Counted from the first letter of the stretch, positions 47,661 to 61,463 are shown. The stretch is 64,000 nucleotides of DNA from Daphnia carinata (GCF_022539665.2 NC_081331.1:3816501-3880500), one strand, 5' to 3'. Numbers and translations: made by a program. Notes: generated by a model from the sequence alone, not told the origin.

Positions 47661-49185
47661 TTACCCTTGGAATAGATGGACTACTTCAAAGCCCACTTCA
47701 ACCGTAATGAGAGCAATAATCATCCATTCAAGTCGAGTATGATGGGCGTCGGTTAACTGGCGAGATAGTAATTCAACGAGCTCGACACAGTGGTTCAATT
47801 TTTCATTCATCACCTAAAAACAACAATTATTTCATGAAAGAGTGCTTTATTTAATATATCTAATACCTTGGTTCTTTTCGAAATATTTAAATGATTGCAA
47901 GTTTTATGATAAAGGGTTTCCAAGTTTTCTCGATCCCAATAAAAATCAGGTGTATCTAGCAAATCGGAACTGAGGTTTATCAAGTGCCTCAATGAGAATA
48001 GTTCTCCTTGTTTCTTCAATACGTCGGAACGTGATAGTTGGATCCTTCCAACTTCTTTCAAATCCTAAAAAAAAAAGAGTGAAATAATAATAACACTTGC
48101 ATATTCGAACAGACAAGAAAGAAGCAATGTTTTTTTCGTCATACTCCGAATTCATACCTCAACTACAAACTCAATAGAGTCGACGTACTTTTCCAAAGAA
48201 GCTTCCCAGGTCGCTAGCTTTACTGAAAGAGCCAAGGCATTTGAAAAGGTATATTTTTCCAAATCAGTGGAACCCTCATCGTTTAACAGGATACGGCCAT
48301 TCATTAGGCGAGTTTTGTTACTAGAAATAAAGATGATTTTTAAAACATAGTATAAACAGATTGCTATTTTTCTCTACTTACAAGACTTCTGTGTACGCAT
48401 AAACCATTTTTTCGTTTCCTTCGGCAACGATATCTTTGTCATAGCTTTCGTCTTCATAGATTTGAAGAAATAACAAGACATTTTTGCGTTCTAGTTCTGA
48501 AACATTCCAAAATACCACAGAACCTTCGCGAAAAAAGTAGATTTCCCTATGAAAACGAAAATATTACCAGTTGGCTGCTGTATATATTTTATAAATGTTT
48601 TTACCTAGGTTCCCGATCCACTTGGTAGCGTGCAGAAACATGTAAGACATCATGGATATCTATTGTATAAAAAAAAACAAATATATTTTGTGATGGGAGA
48701 ATCCATTGTTTAAAATGTTTCAAGAGAAAAATTTAAAAACCTTCTGACATTGAGGAAGGATGATAAAGTCCTTGTTGCTGGAGCCCTTGCATAAGTTTCT
48801 TCAGATCATATTCTTCAGCGGTACTGTAGGCAACTACCTCCCATTGCTAAATATCATCAAAAATATTATGGAAACCATGTGTATGTTTCAATGCAATATA
48901 TACCGGGCTGCTAGATGGTTGCTGTTCATCTTCAATTACAGTTCTCCTTTTGCGGTCTGATTTTCTTTTTGTTGAAGAAGGCTTTGGTTTTTGTTCGCGG
49001 TTTTCTTGACATCCAAATGACGATATGCTGAAGTATTTGGTGCACGGTGAAACTTTCCTGGGCAACGAAGAGCTGATGCACGAATGTTTTAGCCAAATTT
49101 GTTGGGGTCGAACAGAAACAAACCGCGTAACATTTCTTACAGTAGGTAAGATAACACGCGAAATTCCTAATTGTAAAGACAACAT
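47661..49185 (-). CDS. RMND1: RMND1 family mitochondrial protein (DUF155)
   Basis: Seven exons join in frame: 49,185-48,904; 48,846-48,741; 48,659-48,605; 48,546-48,382; 48,320-48,158; 48,064-47,867; 47,813-47,661, giving 373 residues. The N-terminus is basic and hydroxylated without acidic residues ([20 protein letters not shown]), as expected for a mitochondrial targeting peptide. The DUF155 core includes [16 protein letters not shown] and a helical region ([20 protein letters not shown]). A C-terminal membrane helix ([20 protein letters not shown]) is diagnostic. Family role: an inner-membrane complex supporting mitochondrial translation. It is divergent with pyruvate kinase, about 0.9 kb away. 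Confidence 0.95.
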
Positions 49186-50101
49186 TTCAAACAGTCTGTT
49201 AGACTTTCTTAAAATATGGTTTCTTGTGAAATTTCAACGACAGCATGCATTGGGCACATGTGCTCGTTGATAAAAAAAAAGAAAGAAAACATCATATCAT
49301 TTGGATTTTGCTGTTGCCAGACTACAATTAATGGGAGAAGCGGCCTTCAACAGACCTGTTCGACTTGTTCCCATTTCGAACACGTGTTTCTATATACGTC
49401 GTAAATTTCTATGCTTCTGAAATTCATGGTCAAGAAATTTTGGTATAGCAAGGGGCGAATTCTTCTATTGCCAAGTTTTAATTCTAAATGATCATGATTT
49501 GGCGTACTAGATAAAAGTGGTAACCACACGATATCGCAAACGACATTTAACGTTACAAGATTTGCTCCGTATTTCATTTGAGCAAGACGCAATAATAACC
49601 ATACCGTAGAGAAATGGATAGGATAATTTAGGATGGGAATATGATAATTTTCGTGGAAGATACTTGAATTCCTCAGTAGACCAAAGGAACAAAGAACAAA
49701 GGGGACGTTGCCGCAATTAAAGAAGAATTCTTTTCGCGAAGTTAAAAATCAAAAGCTGTCTGCCTTTATTTAACTAATTAACTGATAACTTCCAAACTAA
49801 TCGATACAGATTGCAATGCTTAATTTGCTACATCACGCAAACTTATTTGTAAATTTAATTTCTTCGTCTAAATACATTAGTTCTTTGAAAGAGATAATTA
49901 AAGTGGGCGATTTTCTCGCCGGAAGGTGAAATAAAGATCCAAAAAAGGAAAAACTTTGAAATCGCCATCTACAGGCAATCTGCTATATTTATTACGTCAA
50001 ACTAAGCCCGTACGTTCTCTGAGGCATTTGGCGTTGTCTACAGACAGCTGAAGCATAGCACGTGATTTCGCTCGTCCTTTGTCACTTTAAACCCATTGAA
50101 A
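49186..50101. other. Shared upstream region of RMND1 and PyK
   Basis: AT-rich region between divergent genes, holding both promoters. Minus frames at 49,347-49,716 lack motifs. No gene is supported. Confidence 0.45.
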
Positions 50102-53100
50102 ATGATGAAAGTTGGACCTGAAAGCCCCGTAAAGGGTTCTAAATTCGAATTCAAAGTAAGTAATTTTAAATCTTTCTGTATGTAAAAATCAAATAGTGTA
50201 TAGTCTGTCTGCCTTGTGTGAGAAAGAGACGGGATTCTGAATCGTACGTTATCCGGTTCTCGCCAGGTCCCGGTTACGTCACGATTTTTAATGTCGCAAC
50301 AATTCCGTTATCGTTATTGATCAGTCTACTGTTGAATTTTCAAATGCGTTGCTTGTTTTAGAGTTTTTTAGTCTTAATTTTTCATAAAAATGGCCACCAT
50401 ATCTGTAAAGTAGGTGAGGAGGAAGTGAAAGGTGCCAGAGCTACCTTCGTTGCATTTACCACTTAAAACACAATTTTGCCTTGAACTTCCGTGAAACTTC
50501 ACTAGCAACCCCAAGTTAACAATTTAAAGTTGTAAATATTCAACAACGATTTAAAAAAAAAAATATTCTATTGGCTTAAAGGGCGCATGTAATGGTTCCA
50601 CACGTGAACACCTCGTGAAGTTTTGAACTTTCGCGCCCTTGCGTCTTAATGGTGGGCATAAGATAAAGCACGAATAGGTAATGTAATATGCTGGCAATAT
50701 TAAAAGATGTATAGGAATTTCAAGAACGTAATCTGGTTCTACGATTCAGTTTAAATCAGCTAGTCAAGTTGTATTGTTTAGAATATGCTACTAAATGAAC
50801 TTCAAAACTTTTGATGACATTGATTTTGTAGAGGTTACCAGGAGAATTAGAGGAGAATTCTTTCGCACGATGGATCTAGGCTGCGCATGCTCTTATGATT
50901 GATCACGTGATCATGCAACTGAAAGTATAAATGGATCGGGAGTAACGACACCGTGAGTCGACTTTCTCGTGCAAGACAGTTCTTGGCAGCCATTGACAGT
51001 ACAATATCTTTGCTCTTTTGTACAACCCGGTACAACGTACACATCTCTAAGGTAGTCAAATCTTGTTTTCGTTTTAAAAATGTTGGTTAACATTGCAAAA
51101 ACCAGTAACCGTAAATCAAGAACATAATTTTTCTGTTATCGATTTGAACGTTATTGATCGTTGTTTACCGGCAAAATCCCGAACGGTCATGTCAGCCCAA
51201 ACCAAGGTCACCCTGAATAGTCCTTGCGCTGGGTTCTAAAAGTAATTTTGGAACATGGGAAAAACTGGCCGAATTCGATGCCGTTCCATGTCCAATTTGC
51301 ATTTTAGAATCCTCTGGAACGGCATACTGAAAATTTTGTGTCACGAGTCTAGTCGTTATCCTGTGGGGAAAGACTATGTTTGCTGATGCGATTCCGTTAT
51401 TCAGACTTGAGAGCCTGCTGGACCGCCGTCGTCCTATCGAGAAACAAACTCTCCTGTCCGGCCCGAGCAGTTGTGGTGAATTTACCTCTTTCTTGCGTAG
51501 CAACGACAAGGAATACATACACAATGGTGTTGCCTTTCCAAGATCCCCGTGACGATGTGGTAGGCAATTACAATGCCCAATCGCACGCACCTTGCAATTT
51601 TTAAAAATATTCTTCTTATTGAACCAGTACTATAAATGTGATTTAAAATGCTCTTCTGTTTCCCATCAGGCTAGCGATGGCACTCGATCCACTATTCCAG
51701 CAAACACTCACATCGACCATCTTTGCTCCTTGGATATCAACACCAAAGCATCTCGAGTCCGTCTATCTGGAATCATCTGCACCATTGGTAAATAACCTTT
51801 AATTAGCTATTATTATTGCCCAATTACGTACGTTTTCTTCGTTGTTTAGGTCCGGCTTCGGCCAAGGTTGAGATGTTGGAGAAGATGGTTGAAACTGGAA
51901 TGAACATTGCCCGTCTGAACTTTTCACATGGTTCTTACGAATATCACGGAAATACCATCGCGTCCGTCCGTACGGCTGTCAAAAATTTGGGCGATAAGCT
52001 TAAGATGACTGTGCCCGTCGCTATTGCTCTCGACACCAAAGGGCCAGAGATCCGTACCGGTCTCCTTGAAGGCGTATGTCCCCCTCGTTTTTAATCCTTT
52101 CGAAATTCAGTAGTCAATTTCATGATTGGGTTTTTACGTTAGGGACCTTCAGCCGAAGGCGAATTGAAAAAAGGAAACACTGTTAAGTTGACTACAGATC
52201 CAGCATTCCTCGACAAAGGCACAGCCGAGCTTATATATGTTGACTACACCAACATTTGCAAGGTCGTCAGTGTAAATAGCCACGTCTATGTTGATGATGG
52301 TCTAATTTCTCTCATCGTCAAAGAAATTGGTACGAAATTTATGTGAATTTACCAGGTCAAACTAATGAAACGTCGTTATTATCAATCGTTCCCAGGAAGT
52401 GATTATCTCGTCTGCGAAATCGAAAACGGTGGTTCGTTAGGAAGCAAGAAGGGTGTTAACTTACCCGGCACCAATGTCGACTTGCCAGCCGTCTCTGAGA
52501 AGGACAAAGCTGATCTTCTTTTTGGTGTTGAGCAAGGAGTCGATATGATCTTTGCTTCTTTCATCCGAAACGCTGCCGCTGTTCATGAGATTCGTGAAAT
52601 TCTAGGTAATTGCTACAACAGCTCAGACAAACGATCTTAATATAACCATTCTTTTAAATAGGGGAAAAGGGTCGTAACATTCTCATTATCTCTAAGATTG
52701 AGAACCATCAAGGTGTTCATAATTTGGATGAAATTATCGAAGCATCTGATGGTATCATGGTCGCTCGCGGTGATCTTGGTATCGAAATCCCTCCTGAGAA
52801 AGTCTTTTTGGCCCAAAAGTGCATGATTGCTAAATGCAACCAGGCTGGCAAGCCCGTCATTTGCGCTACGCAAATGCTCGAGTCCATGATCAAGAAGCCT
52901 CGCCCGACTCGTGCTGAGGGTTCTGATGTAGCCAATGCTATCCTCGATGGTGCCGACTGCGTTATGCTTAGCGGTGAGACTGCCAAGGGAGACTACCCTC
53001 TCGAGTGCGTCCGCACAATGGCCAATATCGCTAAGGAGGCTGAAGCCGCTATGTGGCACAAGCAACTCTTTACTGAGCTGTCTGGCATGGTTTGTTTTTT

Positions 53101-53619
53101 TAACTTGAGTCTGGCCCAATTCCAATTACTCATTTTTGGGGGGTTTCTTTATTTCAAGGTTGTCACTCCTGCTGATTCCACTCACACTGTTGCTATTGCT
53201 GCGGTTGAAGCTGCTTTCAAGAGCCAAGCGGCTGCCATCATCACGTTGACGACCACTGGTCTCACCGCCCATCTGATGGCCAAATACAGACCTCGTTGCC
53301 CCATTATCGCCGTCACCCGGCACGAACAGGTGGCCCGCCAGTGCCATCTGTGGCGCGGAATCCTCCCGCTCCATTTCGGGGGTGAGTTTGTTTTCTTCGT
53401 TTTAACATTGCCGTATTACTAATCCTTTTTTGTTTTTCGTTAGAATCTCGTGTGGCTGATTGGCTGAAGGATGTCGATGCTCGTGTCCAGTACGGAATAA
53501 ATTTCGGAAAGACCCGTGGATTTATTCGCACTGGCGATCCGATTATTGTTATCACTGGATGGAAGCAGGGATCGGGATTCACCAATACTTTTAGACTCCT
53601 GTATGTGGATACTGATTAG
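50102..53619 (+). CDS. PyK: Pyruvate kinase
   Basis: Eight exons join in frame: 50,102-50,155; 51,670-51,787; 51,850-52,073; 52,143-52,329; 52,396-52,605; 52,662-53,089; 53,159-53,381; 53,444-53,619, giving 539 residues. Hallmarks are [20 protein letters not shown] (substrate Arg and Asn), [12 protein letters not shown], the B domain, the active-site [11 protein letters not shown] with catalytic Lys, [12 protein letters not shown] (metal and nucleotide binding), CATQMLESM and a C-terminal allosteric domain ending LLYVDTD. It converts phosphoenolpyruvate and ADP to pyruvate and ATP in the cytosol. The first coding exon has only 18 codons and is separated by a 1.5-kb intron, where start or promoter alternatives could lie. 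Confidence 0.96.
50156..51669. other. PyK intron 1
   Basis: A 1.5-kb intron, far longer than the other PyK introns (about 55-75 bp). Near 51,375-51,550 it is less AT-rich and has a 58-codon plus-strand ORF with protein-like composition ([20 protein letters not shown]). An antisense frame (51,192-51,590, 132 codons) overlaps it. Neither joins PyK in frame by an obvious donor, so I call neither a gene. Confidence 0.5.
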
Positions 53620-55087
53620 ACACACAAATCACGCAGCTTCTATTTTGGCTTCATGCAAACGCAGCGACATAAGCAGCACTACATCAACAACGTCGGATTC
53701 CCGCCTTGAGCGTTTAAATTAGCGAAAAGAATCTCCTTGTTTTTTGTTTTTGTTATTGGAACCGTAGTCTTACAGTGTCCTTCTTTGTTTTTAAACTTTA
53801 TCATCGTCCTTGAAGTTATCAATTTCGTCTATGATCTTTATAGTAACTGTGCAGAAAGGAAGCTGAAGCATCAAATAGAACTAACATATTGGTTCTCAAA
53901 TCAAGCATTCGTTTTCGTTGTTTTGTTTACTTGTGAGACGAAGTCACGTTCCGTTTACTGTTCTTCCCAAAGCATTTGTCTTTGTATCTTCAGCTTTTAA
54001 AAGGTCGCTTTATTGCCGTTTGAGCTGTTGGCTGCTATTGTACTGCTTCGTTGTGTAGAGTGACGGACGAAGTTAAGTATTTGCGTCAGCAAAGGGTGAT
54101 TCTCCCGGTGAAAAACAGAATTAGGTTAACATATTCTCGTCTGTAAGGGGATGTGTTTACCTCCGTCGCTGATTAATCTGTATTTTACAAATTTTCGAAT
54201 GAAACAGAAACACTAATTAGTATTCTTTTGTTTCTCTTTTTGACAGTTACGAAGGTACATCATACCTGTAAATGGCATGCAAAATTGAGTTGCCAAAACC
54301 GTCAAGCTGCATGCCTTGGCTAGTTCCTGTTATTTTGTTTTCAAGCCAGTTTCATCAGTCAAGGACTACTCCCCCAACAGGTGTTTTATTGTTTTGTTTT
54401 AGTTAATGTTTTACTTTACGTGTTTTTTGTGTTTCATCAAACTTTTGTGTGTCTTTCTGTTCTGTACGTAGATCAATATTTTAAGATCTTGATAAACACA
54501 TTCTAGTAAGTAAAATGTTGTCAAATAAACTACAATTCGTCAAAACTGTACTTGTATGTTGTACACTTGTCAAATTGTTCTATTTTCTCCCGTATTATTT
54601 GAGACTTGTGTTTTAAAAATCAGGAACAAATTCACTCACTTTTTTGTAGGTCGGTGTAAAAAATTTTATTTGGGAAGAAACTTTGGTGATGATTTTTCTT
54701 GGAAATATTGTTCAAAACACTCTTGTGTCACTCACTGAAACAAAACCGTTACATAAAACTGTATTTCCTCAAAGGAATAGATTGTGGTTTAATGGGTAAA
54801 TGAACGATATCCGCCCACCGTCTGATGCAACTCCATAGAGGGAACGATCAATTGCATGGCGTCTGCTAGATATCCTATTAAAAAAAACCCTATGTTCTTC
54901 CTGAACCGATAAGGTGACACTCCAATAGTTCTAACCGAAACATAAAACATTCTCTATCTGTATAAGGTCCAGCACTAGTGGATACAATATCGAAATTCAC
55001 TGTTTTATTTTAACATATTGTTCATACAGAATAAAATTGAGCAAGGTTGACAGAATATTATCAAATAAACATGCAAAAAACCTGAAT
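53620..55087. other. PyK 3' UTR and intergenic
   Basis: A long 3' UTR is likely: an AATAAA lies at 54,524-54,529, about 900 nt past the stop. The rest is AT-rich. A minus-strand AATAAA at 55,004-55,009 fits the end of the convergent bZIP gene. Confidence 0.5.
54524..54529 (+). terminator. Candidate polyadenylation signal of PyK
   Basis: AATAAA followed by a TG-rich stretch (54,543-54,565). Confidence 0.5.
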
Positions 55088-56811
55088 TCAAACCGACCGT
55101 TTATTCTTCCCTATCACTTCATTCGAGCGGCCAGCTCCACAAGCCATCTAATAAAAATGAAAATAATCAGCATCATGGTTTAGCAGTGAATAATACAGCA
55201 AGATTCATTACCTGAGAACATTGAGCACACAATTCCATAGAGACCTGATGTCCATCAACGTGAAGGCATAGCCCACCAGATACTTTGAGATGGCTAGAGG
55301 ATGATGATGATCCAATCTGTTTTTTGTTATATTTGGATGGATCAAAGCTGGTCGAAAACCGTAGGCTATCAGCGCCTTTCAAATTAGACAAAACGCTGGA
55401 CAGGGAACTTTCGTTGGCTAAGACGCTTTTCAGGTAGTAGACTTCTTCTTCGAGAGTCTGTACACGACGACGTAGCTTTCCGTTATCAGATTCTAACTGA
55501 TTATTATCGGTTGTAAGTTTGTCGCAACGCTTTTCCATATCGTCCATAAGAGCCTTCTTTTTTTCTCTATTTCTCTTAGCGATGATGGCATTCTTACGAC
55601 TCTTCTCGAAGGCTGGATCTTCTGATGGATCTTCCTCATAGCGCCGTCTCTTTCTCCGCCCGCTACCATTGTACGGGCTATCCGGATCGTCATAGCTACC
55701 TCCACTCATCATACTATGTTCAGACATGTTACGTTTCCGGGTATTTTCAGTAATAGATTCTGATTGACTGCAAAATGAATTATCGTCTCCGTGCATAACC
55801 GACATTCGCCGGGAAGCATTACGTGTACGGCGAAGTCCAACTCGAGTCAATGGAGGTGGGTCTTCTGGTGCCGGAGTAGCAGCAACAGAAGAATGCTGGA
55901 TTTCGTCCACAGTGCAAGGATGTGTTTCAACCATGCTTTGATCCACTAATTGCAATGAAGAGCATATATCGTTCAAATCTTCCGTTTCTTCATCTTTTGG
56001 GAAGAAATTAAAGCCAGAAAGACTGATGTACTTGTCTGATTCCATCACGCCCATGTCCGATAATTCCGACAATGAAACCATGTTTGTTGTTAGTTCAAGT
56101 TTGTTGTTAGTTTCATCACAGTGCTGCAGTTGCCGTTGCAGGATCGATTTATTATCTTGGTCGACAACTTCTGTAGTATTTCTCATGTAGTGTGACGATC
56201 CAGAAGTTTCGCCAACCCTGTTATCGTGCTGATGATGATCCAGGAAGGTAATATCTTCTCCCCACACCAAGGGGCTCTTATTTTTGTGGTTACTTTTGTT
56301 TACCAAAAGGGTAGGGTTGCTCGGGTTATCGGGATAAACTTCAGTTGTGGTTACTTGATGAGAATGCCCAGAATCTCCGCAATCTTCGCAATCGCAATGT
56401 GAGCGGATACTCGTCATTTCTCGTTCATACTCAATGTAAGGCACTGCATAAACAAAGAATAAGTTTTATTACCATTTATCACTACTAAATTAATGGTGAG
56501 GTATGATGGAAAGAGGAGAAATTAAAACATTTCTAGCTTATAGCAAGTCATGCAAACAACCGATAGGCAAAACAAACATTGTGTAGAGCAACATGTGTAA
56601 GTGTACATAGAGGTATCTGGTACTTGAATTAAAAAGTTTGCTTCACACAAGTAATGGTATTAACTTGGTTGTGTTTGGTGAACAAAAATATGAATCACAC
56701 ACCTTTAGAGACATATCATCTATTTCACCCAAAAGAAGATATTTATGTTTAAACCTTACATGTGGCAATCTGAGAGAACTCTGGCAGAGGTTTCATCACA
56801 TTGCAGTCCAT
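55088..56811 (-). CDS. CREBZF: CREBZF-like bZIP transcription factor
   Basis: Exons: 56,811-56,760; 56,443-55,212; 55,147-55,088, giving about 447 residues. The first exon supplies the ATG (MDCNVMKPLPEFSQIAT) and joins exon 2 in frame. The first apparent codon of exon 2 (GTG) is therefore not the start. A long acidic and Ser-rich N-terminal half precedes the basic region (KSRKNAIIAKRNREKKKAL) and a leucine zipper (LEEEVYYLKSVLANE). The C-terminal LCLHVDGHQVSMELCAQC resembles the CREBZF/Zhangfei tail. Expected role: nuclear DNA binding or coregulation. The tail after CSQ is uncertain: the GT-AG join gives MACGAGRSNEVIG then a stop soon after, but an alternative frame there (WLVELAARMK) also looks protein-like. 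Confidence 0.8.
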
Positions 56812-58661
56812 TGCATAATCCCGACGACGAATAAGATGAGTTTCTCCAACTTGAAGACGTATGTGAATGACTGATTACAACGAAGTTATAAAATGTCGAT
56901 AAACTGTCAAACGCAAACAAACCGCGATGTGTGAGATCAAGACTGGAGAGTTCGACCTTGCTTCGTTGAATCACAACTTTGAACTGGCGGCATTAATGGC
57001 CATAACAACAATGTCTATCACAGAAAACACCAGTACATAGCTTCAGGCCAATGAAGATGATCGGAACAGATTTTTTCCTTCCCACAGCTGACGCGGACCA
57101 ATAGCGATAGCCACTAATCACCTGGGAATTGGCAAGATTGTCAGTATGGCTAACCCAACATGCATACTGGTAAAAATTACAAGTAAACGGTGGATGGATT
57201 GGTTGTGGTGCCTATCGCCTACCATTTTCGAGTTCTTTGGAAGTGAAACCGCGCCGATTTAATCAATCCCAGTGTGACTGGTTGTTTTTCGTACGTGACG
57301 TGGTCTCCTACAGCCTCACATTCAACAGATTCTTGCATAGTTCTTGGAATGGCTCTTGAGAGATATCTGGCCAACAAAGATGGTTTTTCTCCCATGTACT
57401 TTGTTGGCCTTGCTGTACTGATTGATTTGATCTCTTTGACTCTCTGCTTGTCATTATTCTGCGAATTACTAACAAAGAGTTCTGTATGGTCTTGGCTGTC
57501 CCGATTCGTGTTTCAAAACAGATTTTCAAGTACAGTAATTTTTGGCCAGTATCTTTTCTTGATTGAAAAGAAAATGTAATCATGCCTGACATTAGATTCG
57601 GTGATAGGAATTTTATTTTTCTAAATAAAAAAACGGTGGATAAAAATCATTTGGCAAAATGAAGCGTCTGCCCAGAAGGGTTATATAACCTTCAAATGAC
57701 CTTGATAAAAGTTCTCTCCTTTTACCTGGCTGCATGTAACCTCTATTTCACCTTGCTCAGCACCGCTCCCTATCGTTAGAGAAAACTGGCAAAAACGGTT
57801 GACTTAAACAACTCGCAATGGGACCAATAAGAGGAATTTTTAAGCTTTGATGCAATTTACGGACTAGCTGTGAGTCACAATAATCTTTCATACAAAAATG
57901 TAATGCAACCAACAACAACATTTAAAAGATCATAGTCGGATGCAGAGGAATATCGATGAGTAAGCCGAATTCTTGAAATGTTTTTTTTTTTTAAGGCTTC
58001 AACATTTCTCTGAGGACTGAATTAGCAAAATGCAACTATTGAGATGCAGCTAGTTTTCTATGAAACGAAAGCTATTTACCGTGTTCCATAAAACTTGTCC
58101 CATTTTTTGTTTCTTTTTATCTTTCTACATATTTACCTCAATTTTGTACTAGTTCTGAATGTGAGAAACTATAGCGATTTAGTTTCCAGAAATAGATGTG
58201 ATAACAAGAAGCCTCCCATGAGACAAGCAAATACCGAGTAAAAGAAGGAAAAGAATGTTCTTTTTATTCGGCTGGTTTCTATAGTGGAAGATCAAGGTCA
58301 ATTCAAAGTTAACGATGGCTCTTTTTTAAGCTGTGAGCAAAAAAAGAAACCTGCTTCCGGATATGCGAATTGAGAAAATGCTATTACTGAGAAATTTGTT
58401 CAATAATTTAATTCTCTTTTGGCTTAACACGGTTAACGGTTCGTTTTAACATAATGTTGATATAGTATATATTTAAATGTATAAATATAGCGAGTATAAA
58501 TTATCTTTTCATTTCCAATTAACAACAACAAAAAGAATAAGAAAGCCTATTTTCTTTGATTTGGATTTTCACCATCTCTTTTCAATCGCAATGTCAACTC
58601 AAGAAAAAAAATTCTTATGACCATAAAACTTAAAAAATTACAAGTCGTAAAACATTAAAAT
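56812..58661. other. bZIP upstream region and NIM1 3' flank
   Basis: No gene supported. Overlapping opposite frames at 57,274-57,592 have no motif. AT-rich tracts dominate after 57,600. Confidence 0.45.
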
Positions 58662-61463
58662 TTACAAAATGATACATGCCTGCGATCCTTTTTTCTTTTT
58701 CGCAATTTTCTTCTCGTTTGGGGAACAATTTTTGTTTTTGTTAGACAAAAGAGACAAATTTAGTTTATGTTTAAATTTCCGTTTGCCAGGTGAAGCCGGC
58801 GTTTGCTGCTGATCTGTTGCATTAGCTGAGGACGGAGTTGTTAACGTAGTTGGTTGAGTGGACGAAGTTCGACCAGGTTTCGGTGAACTTTTAGCAGATT
58901 TGTCAGACCGTGAAGATTTCACAGACAGTGCAGATTTTATTGATTTGGATAACGATCCAGCTATGGAAACAGTAGGAGGAACCAAAAGATTTTCCTGAAT
59001 TTCTTCTTGTTTTTCACTGCCGGTATCATTTGCTTCGTCACAACTGGCACGATACATCAGTATTCGGTAAGTACCAACAATATCACTTCGACCACCTTTG
59101 TCACGGTGCTCTAAAACCATGGACTCTGTAATTCCGAGCTCTTCTAATCGTGCAAATACTTTTATTTCCATTTGACTTCTCTGTAGAAAAGAAAACATGT
59201 GATTGACTACCTTAGATGTTAAACGCTGTAAACAAACCTCTTGCCCTCGTTCGGATGGAACAAATTGAACATTCGGCAATGGCGTGAGTTTGACCTGGCC
59301 GTAAAGCCATTCACTGCTACGGATGCCAGCCATGGTTATCCTTTCAGCTGGATCACGATGCAAAATGGCACGAATAAGTTCCATGCATGACGTACTCAAA
59401 TACTCAGGTAAGAAGTAGTTGTTTTCTAAAATAGCGTTTTTTAGTCCATTCACTGTCTGGCCCTAAAAAGTTACAAAGAAAATAGATAATCTTTTATTCT
59501 CTCAATACACCGTCGCCGACAAAATATGATGAATACCCTCAAGTGGGAATTTAAAATCCAATTACCATTTAAAACCCCGATACAAATCCCTTGGTCCAAC
59601 AAGAAAGAAGGTCGCGATTTCGCTAAGAAAATAGAAGCTTTTTGTGTACCTGAAAAGGCATCGTGGCCGTCACCATGAAGTAAAGGAGAACGCCGAGAGC
59701 CCAAATGTCGACAGCAGCACCGGAATATGCGTCGTCATAAAAGAGTTCGGGTGCGGCGTAGGGCGGGGATCCGCAAAATGTTGTCAGAAGATGACTTTGG
59801 TGTTCGACAGTGTTGACAATTCTTGTGGAGAATCCGAAATCACCAAGCCGGACACGATCGGAGGAGGATAAGAATACATTTTCCGCCTTGATGTCACGAT
59901 GGTACAGGTCGTTTTCATGCTGATAAATCAACATTTGTGTCACGTTACAACAACAAAAACAACACGAGTCCTTATTTTTGGCCCTACCATAAACTCGACT
60001 GCTGAAATAAGCTGGCTGTACAAGTTCTTGGCTAACGTCTCGTCGTATCGGCCAGTGACGCTTACGTGTGTGTACATTTCACCCACCGGCGCCACTTCCA
60101 TAACTAAATAAACTTTGGATATCGTCTCCAACACTTCAAATAACCTAATTTCAAAAGATAAAGGGCATTACAAAATTTGACACTTTAATAACGACAAGTT
60201 AATTACCTGACTATGGCCGGATGTCGCACTGTATCCATATTGTTAATCTCCCTCGTCAACATCATTAAGGCTTTTTGGTCCATGCCAGTCTTTTCAATAA
60301 TCTTTATTGCTACTCGCTCTGTATACAAAGGAACAAGAACGAGTATTAGATATCGATCTCGCCATTTTTTTACGGCACTATCGATCTATGCCACCCGGCA
60401 AACAGGCGGAATCAAAAGAATTTAAGAATTGGCGAAAATGCGTGTGTCTGATAAAAAAAAGAAATGGAGGAGATGCGGTCGATCATTCATCATAGAAGAC
60501 AAACTTCACTTACCATGAGCCAACTGGTGGAAGGCTAACTTAACACGGGAGAAATTGCCAGTGCCGAGCTCGCCGCGAAATTTGTACAAACCAATTCGTT
60601 TGCCCAGCGTGACATCCCGCTGGAAACGTTCGTCATCGGTCATGGCAGTCACAAACTTTAATATAATGTGTAAAGGTTATGATCGATCATTATTGATCAT
60701 CGTTATGCGTGACACTGTCATTTCTTTGACTTGCAAGCAAAAAGAATTGTTTTTGTTACCTGTTCGTAACGGCTCGGAGCGGCCTCGATCTGTAAAACAT
60801 GATCAAGTGAATACGTTAAATAGTTCAAAAAGGTGTCCAAATCGATCTAGGATGAACGATCAATACATGGCAACAAACAGTCTTTCGTGGGCGTTGTTTT
60901 TAGTGAGAAAACTACATAAAACCACAAGCAAATCGATCCGCTGACAGTCATTTCAATTTTATGGCTTCGATTTCAAAATTTGTTGGTACTTATGATCGAC
61001 GCTTTTGATTGAGGAAAGAATAACTGCGATTCCATAATCTTGTTACTGTTTGTTACATCATATTATGATCAGCTGCAAAGTGAATTGATATAACGTTGAA
61101 CAGCAAGTCTAGTTTTTATCAAAGCTTTCTTTTAAGATCTTGTTAACAAACTTTAGATTGTAAAAGCTCTGTTTATGGCCTAACTACCACAGCCTTGGCT
61201 AAGGTTAAAGGGGATAACATAGGAAAACAAAAAGGAGCAAATTGTGTACTCACATTGCCTGGCCATGTTCCACATCCGCGAGTATTTACAATATAATTCC
61301 TGGTCCATGTTGGATAGACCGGCTTGTTTTGACCTAATATAAACAAAAGTACAAATACCTCAAATTAAATCAAGAGAAAAATCAATAGTACAAATATACA
61401 CCACACATAACGAAATAGTACATTACCAAGAGTGCAGTGACGGTTAGACGGTCCGAATGGCAT
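58662..61463 (-). CDS. NIM1K: Serine/threonine-protein kinase NIM1
   Basis: Eight exons join in frame: 61,463-61,427; 61,333-61,254; 60,789-60,760; 60,655-60,514; 60,318-60,207; 60,144-59,988; 59,919-59,650; 59,462-58,662, giving 542 residues. Kinase motifs in order: glycine loop [19 protein letters not shown] (Lys), [10 protein letters not shown], catalytic [17 protein letters not shown], an AMPK-related T-loop [15 protein letters not shown] containing the Thr that LKB1 phosphorylates in this family, and [13 protein letters not shown]. The long C-terminal exon has a NIM1-type region ([11 protein letters not shown]) and a Ser/Thr-rich tail. It ends in CIIL, a CaaX-like prenylation signal. The 30-nt third exon is unusually short. 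Substrates are unknown. Confidence 0.95.

Noticed and set aside
56442-56444. GTG as the start codon of the bZIP gene
   Set aside because: It lies at a splice acceptor. The upstream exon 56,760-56,811 provides an ATG and joins in frame.
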